Made by a program: the position numbers and the translations under genes | Origin: Gibbula magus | Lineage: Eukaryota; Mollusca; Gastropoda; Trochida; Trochidae | Direction of reading: 5' to 3' | NCBI GenBank assembly: GCA_936450465.1 | Contig: OW388291.1 | Location: 37,858,656-37,922,655, forward strand | Length of the DNA: 64,000 nucleotides | Notes under the pieces: generated by a model | What the model saw: only the letters and a program-made list of their open reading frames with translations | Database searches by the model: none | What the model was told of the DNA's origin: nothing | Part shown: piece by piece, positions 60,844-64,000 of the stretch | Layout of the letters: each line of letters starts with the position of its first letter | Numbering within the stretch: position 1 is the first letter of the stretch

Positions 60844-61968
60844 ATGGAACTGGAAAGTGCCCTTCTGAACTTGAACTTTGACAACATGTCTGATGAAGAG
60901 TTCCGCATGCAACAGGAACTTCTGTCCAACTTCTCTCAAGGAATCCATCAGACAGACTGGGATGTTCTGAAGGACAAGAGATGGAAGATCTTTGTCATCA
61001 TCCTCTACATTGTCGTCATTCTTTTTGGATTCTTTGGGAATCTGCTGGTCGTCATTGTCATCGCCAAGTACAAACAGCTTCACACAGTTACAAATATATT
61101 TATTGCAAACTTGGCCATTGCTGATATTGCCTTGTGTGTCTTCAATCTACCATTTCAGCTGCATTACCAGTTGACTGACAACTGGGCATTCGGTTCTATT
61201 CTGTGCCACATAACGATGCCAACATTTGGAGTGCCTATCTTTGTGTCATCGCTTTCAATACTTTGCATTGCCATAGACAGATACATGCTTATTGTGTTTC
61301 CGTTCAAGAAAAGGATGACAAACTTGTCGGCTCTGGTTGTAGTTATTGCTATCGGATGTGTGACAACTGGTCTTGCAGTACCTCTCATGGTGTACACGAG
61401 AGTGGACATCATTGATGAACCCTTTCTGTCCATCTACCAAGTGTATTGTGTTGAATCATGGCCTCACTACAAGAGCAAACGGGCATACGCTGTAACCATT
61501 TTTGTGCTTCAGTTCTGCATTCCACTCTTGCTGACAACATTTTTTTACAGCCATATCTGTGTAGTGTTGAAGAACAGACCCCTGAGGAAGAACGAAACGA
61601 GTAGGAGCAGGAGGACCAACAAGATTCTCATTGCTGTGGTTCTCACATTCACTGTGTGCTGGCTTCCATGGAACATCTTCAGTCTAACTGCAGAATTCCA
61701 TCATAGTGTCGTTCGAGGCAAATTTTTCAAAATGACGGATTTACTGCTGAAAATCTTTGCCATGAGCTCTGCATGCATAAACCCTTTTCTATATGGTTGG
61801 TTAAATGACAACTTCAGGAAAGAGTTTGGTCGGATGGTTGGCAAACCCAATGGAGTTGGCCGCTTAAACAACTCAAATGGATACTCTTTAGCCGTGCCAA
61901 CTAAACAAACAGAGCTGCAGCCGAAATCTCATCGAATTGAAATGGACAGACACACGACACCCTACTAA
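60844..61968 (+). CDS. Neuropeptide F/Y-type G protein-coupled receptor, intronless coding region
   Basis: 374-residue class A peptide receptor for the plasma membrane. N-glycosylation sites at N14 (NMS) and N29 (NFS). Seven helices, roughly 49-74, 84-108, 121-147, 161-184, 214-242, 259-283 and 299-318. Hallmarks: G65-N66; LAIAD with D94; C121 and C202 (extracellular disulfide); D145-R146-Y147; P227; CWLPWN 272-277; SACINPFLYGWLNDNF with N313-P314-x2-Y317. The helix-7/8 string is the NPF/NPY-receptor type known from insects and molluscs, so a neuropeptide F or Y-like ligand and Gi/o coupling are likely (inference). The conserved Trp of helix 4 is absent (G171-C172 region). The start ATG follows a splice acceptor by 47 nt; no earlier in-frame ATG fits. 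Related prolactin-releasing-peptide-type receptors are the main alternative. Confidence 0.9.
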   Translation: MELESALLNLNFDNMSDEEFRMQQELLSNFSQGIHQTDWDVLKDKRWKIFVIILYIVVILFGFFGNLLVVIVIAKYKQLHTVTNIFIANLAIADIALCVFNLPFQLHYQLTDNWAFGSILCHITMPTFGVPIFVSSLSILCIAIDRYMLIVFPFKKRMTNLSALVVVIAIGCVTTGLAVPLMVYTRVDIIDEPFLSIYQVYCVESWPHYKSKRAYAVTIFVLQFCIPLLLTTFFYSHICVVLKNRPLRKNETSRSRRTNKILIAVVLTFTVCWLPWNIFSLTAEFHHSVVRGKFFKMTDLLLKIFAMSSACINPFLYGWLNDNFRKEFGRMVGKPNGVGRLNNSNGYSLAVPTKQTELQPKSHRIEMDRHTTPY

Positions 61969-63007
61969 CAAAGAAGTGTTTGGTGTTGGTCTAGTTTAGA
62001 ATAACAAGGGCAACTTGAGAACAGATTTATTGGATGTGATGAGGTGCCAATCTCCCATGGTAGAGGAGATGAATTGTCTTTGATAGAGAGAGCTTGACCC
62101 CAAACACTTCACCTCTTGGACTATGGAAGGTTGCTTGGCACAAGAAGGGACCAGTAGATGCTCTTGTGTCATCACATCAATCAGTGTATAGGGCCTCAAT
62201 TGCTTTTTAGAGGGGAGGATTAAAAACTGTCAACGGAGAAGGGTGATATATTCTCATTTGCTTGACTATGATAAACTAATATTACATAGTTGCTATTTAA
62301 GTATAATTTTAAGTGTTAACAATGAAACCATTCCAAAGGATTAAGTGAACAAGAATTGTTTTGACAACGTTTCTTCATCTTCTATAATTTCACATAAATC
62401 AAGGAGAAATTTGTTAGTTAGGGGCAATTTGTCATCTTTAACTTGGTCGATGTGTAGGGTAGTTTAATCACATACCAGCTATGTATTTGATGCTCAAGGC
62501 TATAACAGCATATCAGCATCTTGACATGCTCAATTATTGAAACAGGGAAGGAAATCCTTTCAGTAAATTTATCCAGCCGCTGATGCTGCTAGAATACTTG
62601 TCATTAAGAACCCACAGCTCTCCCTGTATTAACCTTTGTTAATTCATCAAATATTTACCCACCGTTCTTATCTATTTTCCTGACTTCACCGGTCGGCACA
62701 ATGCTATCATTAACTTAATTGTGTTTTTGAGGACCCACGGAAACACAATGAAGTGGTTGGCATTCAATTGTTTATTCCAAAGGTGATAATCAATATTAAT
62801 GTTTATAAAGTTCAAGGTAGATTTTCCATATTTTCAAAGGGTGAGGATAGATATTAACCATTCATTGATGATTTAAAAGGGCACTTACAAACGTTTCTTA
62901 ATTTAAAAAATTCTGACACATTCATAATAAATTCCCATTATAATAAAATGTCATTTGAAAAATGTCATATGATAATAAATTCCCATTATCATCACTCAAA
63001 ATTACAG

Positions 63008-63105
63008 AATTTTTCACTTTTAAAGGATCCATTTTTTCACTATTAAAGGATCCTGTATTTTTCACTTGTTCAGGATTCCTTATTTTTCACTTGGAAGGAT
63101 TCCTC
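63008..63105 (+). repeat. Short tandem repeat TTTTTCAC...GGATCC, four units
   Basis: TTTTTCAC occurs at 63010, 63033, 63058 and 63085, each followed by AAAGGATCC or AGGATTCC; period 22-27 bp. Just before it, ATAATAAATTCCCATTATAA / ATAATAAATTCCCATTATCA is a direct duplication (62924 and 62972). Within the likely 3' UTR. Confidence 0.7.
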
Positions 63106-63224
63106 AATTATGATTTCATTACACAGAACTCATGGTGTGGTAGCACTTGTGCTTTATATCAGCTCGTGTGAAATGTACATACTCTGTTGTGGGTTTGTTC
63201 CATGTTATCTTATACAGATATTGA

Positions 63225-63230
63225 AATAAA
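63225..63230 (+). terminator. Polyadenylation signal candidate (AATAAA)
   Basis: AATAAA about 1.26 kb after the GPCR stop, followed within 30 nt by CATGTCATAGACACATTTTG. Alternative at 63701-63706. Confidence 0.45.
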
Positions 63231-64000
63231 CATGTCATAGACACATTTTGCTTGAGGTTTTCAACCTTTTTGCACTTATTAGAAATCTCTTGCATTAATT
63301 TGTTTTAAGCTGCTTCTTGAAGATAATAGTTTGCTTGCTTCTTTTAGCATTGTTTGTCTATCACAACAAAAGCCATTAGTTTCAATCTTCTTTTAATAGC
63401 TAAGTGCCTCTTATCTGAATTGTGATGTATTTTAGTGTTGCAATGATTTAGTATAAAAGCTTTGAAGGTTATTAATAACATTTGAGTAATATCTGATTGT
63501 TTAATCTCGAATTGTCCAATAATAAATCAAAGGAAAACATGTTAGAATATGTTATAAATTATGTTATGGAATAAGATAAGGATTTTAACGATTGTTTATA
63601 ATGTCAGAATCATGTTCATCAAAATTTCTTTCAAATGATATTATAAATGTTCACTCTTTATGAAAACACCAAAATCTGTCAAAATATCTCTTTCAAGCAC
63701 AATAAAATGTACTGAACAACAATCTTTGTCTTTGATGGATTGGAAAAACATTTCTACTTGTAAAGCTATAGAATTCATTATGTCAATATTACACTTCACA
63801 CATTAAACCCAAAACTAGGTAGAGATGCAACCACTTTCAAGATACTTTCCTCTTAAATAGAGGGTTCTATCAGGGCATTTTTGTGGAAATGAAATTTGAT
63901 GGGACATTCCTGTTTTTAATTAACATATATGTCATTAATACATGATTATAACACAATTCAGTTGAAACATATAACTGAGGTTCATGTTTTGATGCCTTTA
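63231..64000. other. Downstream flank, no gene recognised
   Basis: AT-rich. CTCTTAAATAGAGGGTTCTA at about 63850 resembles CCCTTAAAGAGAGGGCTCTA at about 25421, followed in both by CATTCCTGTTT, so it is likely part of an interspersed repeat. Confidence 0.4.

Larger units (their letters stand above)
61969..63230 (+). other. Putative 3' UTR of the GPCR gene
   Basis: Non-coding after TAA. AATAAA at 63225-63230 (after GATATTGA) is the best first candidate; another AATAAA is at 63701-63706, and an earlier ATAATAAATTCC near 62925. The end point is an inference. Confidence 0.45.

Noticed and set aside
60817..61440. Antisense and alternative-frame ORFs over the GPCR
   Set aside because: Shadows of the receptor coding sequence; no independent motifs.

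Overview
The window is AT-rich, intron-rich eukaryotic nuclear DNA, most likely from a mollusc and probably a gastropod. The reasons are split genes with GT-AG introns, a neuropeptide receptor ending in the style of lophotrochozoan/arthropod NPF receptors, and tRNA-derived SINEs whose tails carry the TTTAACGCCGC plus GAGTGAGTGAG-type ends that I associate with gastropod genomes. There are no bacterial features. The species call is inference.

Two real protein genes are visible. (1) At 1033-15184 on the minus strand lie the last 12 coding exons of CPSF2 (CPSF100, a cleavage and polyadenylation specificity factor subunit). All splice phases close, giving 438 residues and a stop. They cover the end of the beta-CASP domain, an acidic linker, the RMMBL segment and the CPSF100 C-terminal domain. 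The first roughly 340 codons of the family were not found up to 60 kb. (2) At 60844-61968 on the plus strand lies a 374-residue class A GPCR of the neuropeptide F/Y receptor group. Its whole coding region is in one exon, preceded by a splice acceptor. These two genes act in unrelated processes (nuclear mRNA 3' processing; peptide signalling at the cell surface).

Layout. 1-1032: 3' flank or 3' UTR of CPSF2. 1033-15184: CPSF2, with introns loaded with mobile DNA: a 1.46-kb TIR element (1380-2835), a decayed SINE (about 4797-5012), a 155-bp-arm foldback (6416-6902), a 242-bp hAT-type MITE (9658-9899), an old SINE (about 12229-12750) and a dead mariner (13676-14905). 15160-15453: an 83-bp tandem repeat that includes a copy of a CPSF2 splice acceptor. 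16-25 kb: a cluster of DNA transposons and repeats (TA-flanked MITE, 19-bp minisatellite, internally deleted Tc1 relic, 345-bp MITE, 2.06-kb hAT-like element with a perfect 8-bp target duplication). 27.18-28.02 kb: a TTAA-flanked element with an intact-looking SINE nested inside. 28-41 kb: no recognisable gene; diverged tandem arrays and a palindrome/CpG island. 41.1-42.5 kb: a hAT relic with a zinc-finger fragment. 42.5-60.4 kb: gene-poor, with dispersed duplications, a palindromic MITE and a degenerate minisatellite. 60.4-63.7 kb: the GPCR gene, with a truncated SINE just upstream and polyadenylation signals downstream.

I looked for one coherent novel system and did not find one. What stands out is the variety of short DNA transposons and retroposons in and beside CPSF2, several with readable target-site duplications, plus the splice-site-containing tandem repeat. 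All identifications are from reading the sequence and from memory of the families; no database search was run.
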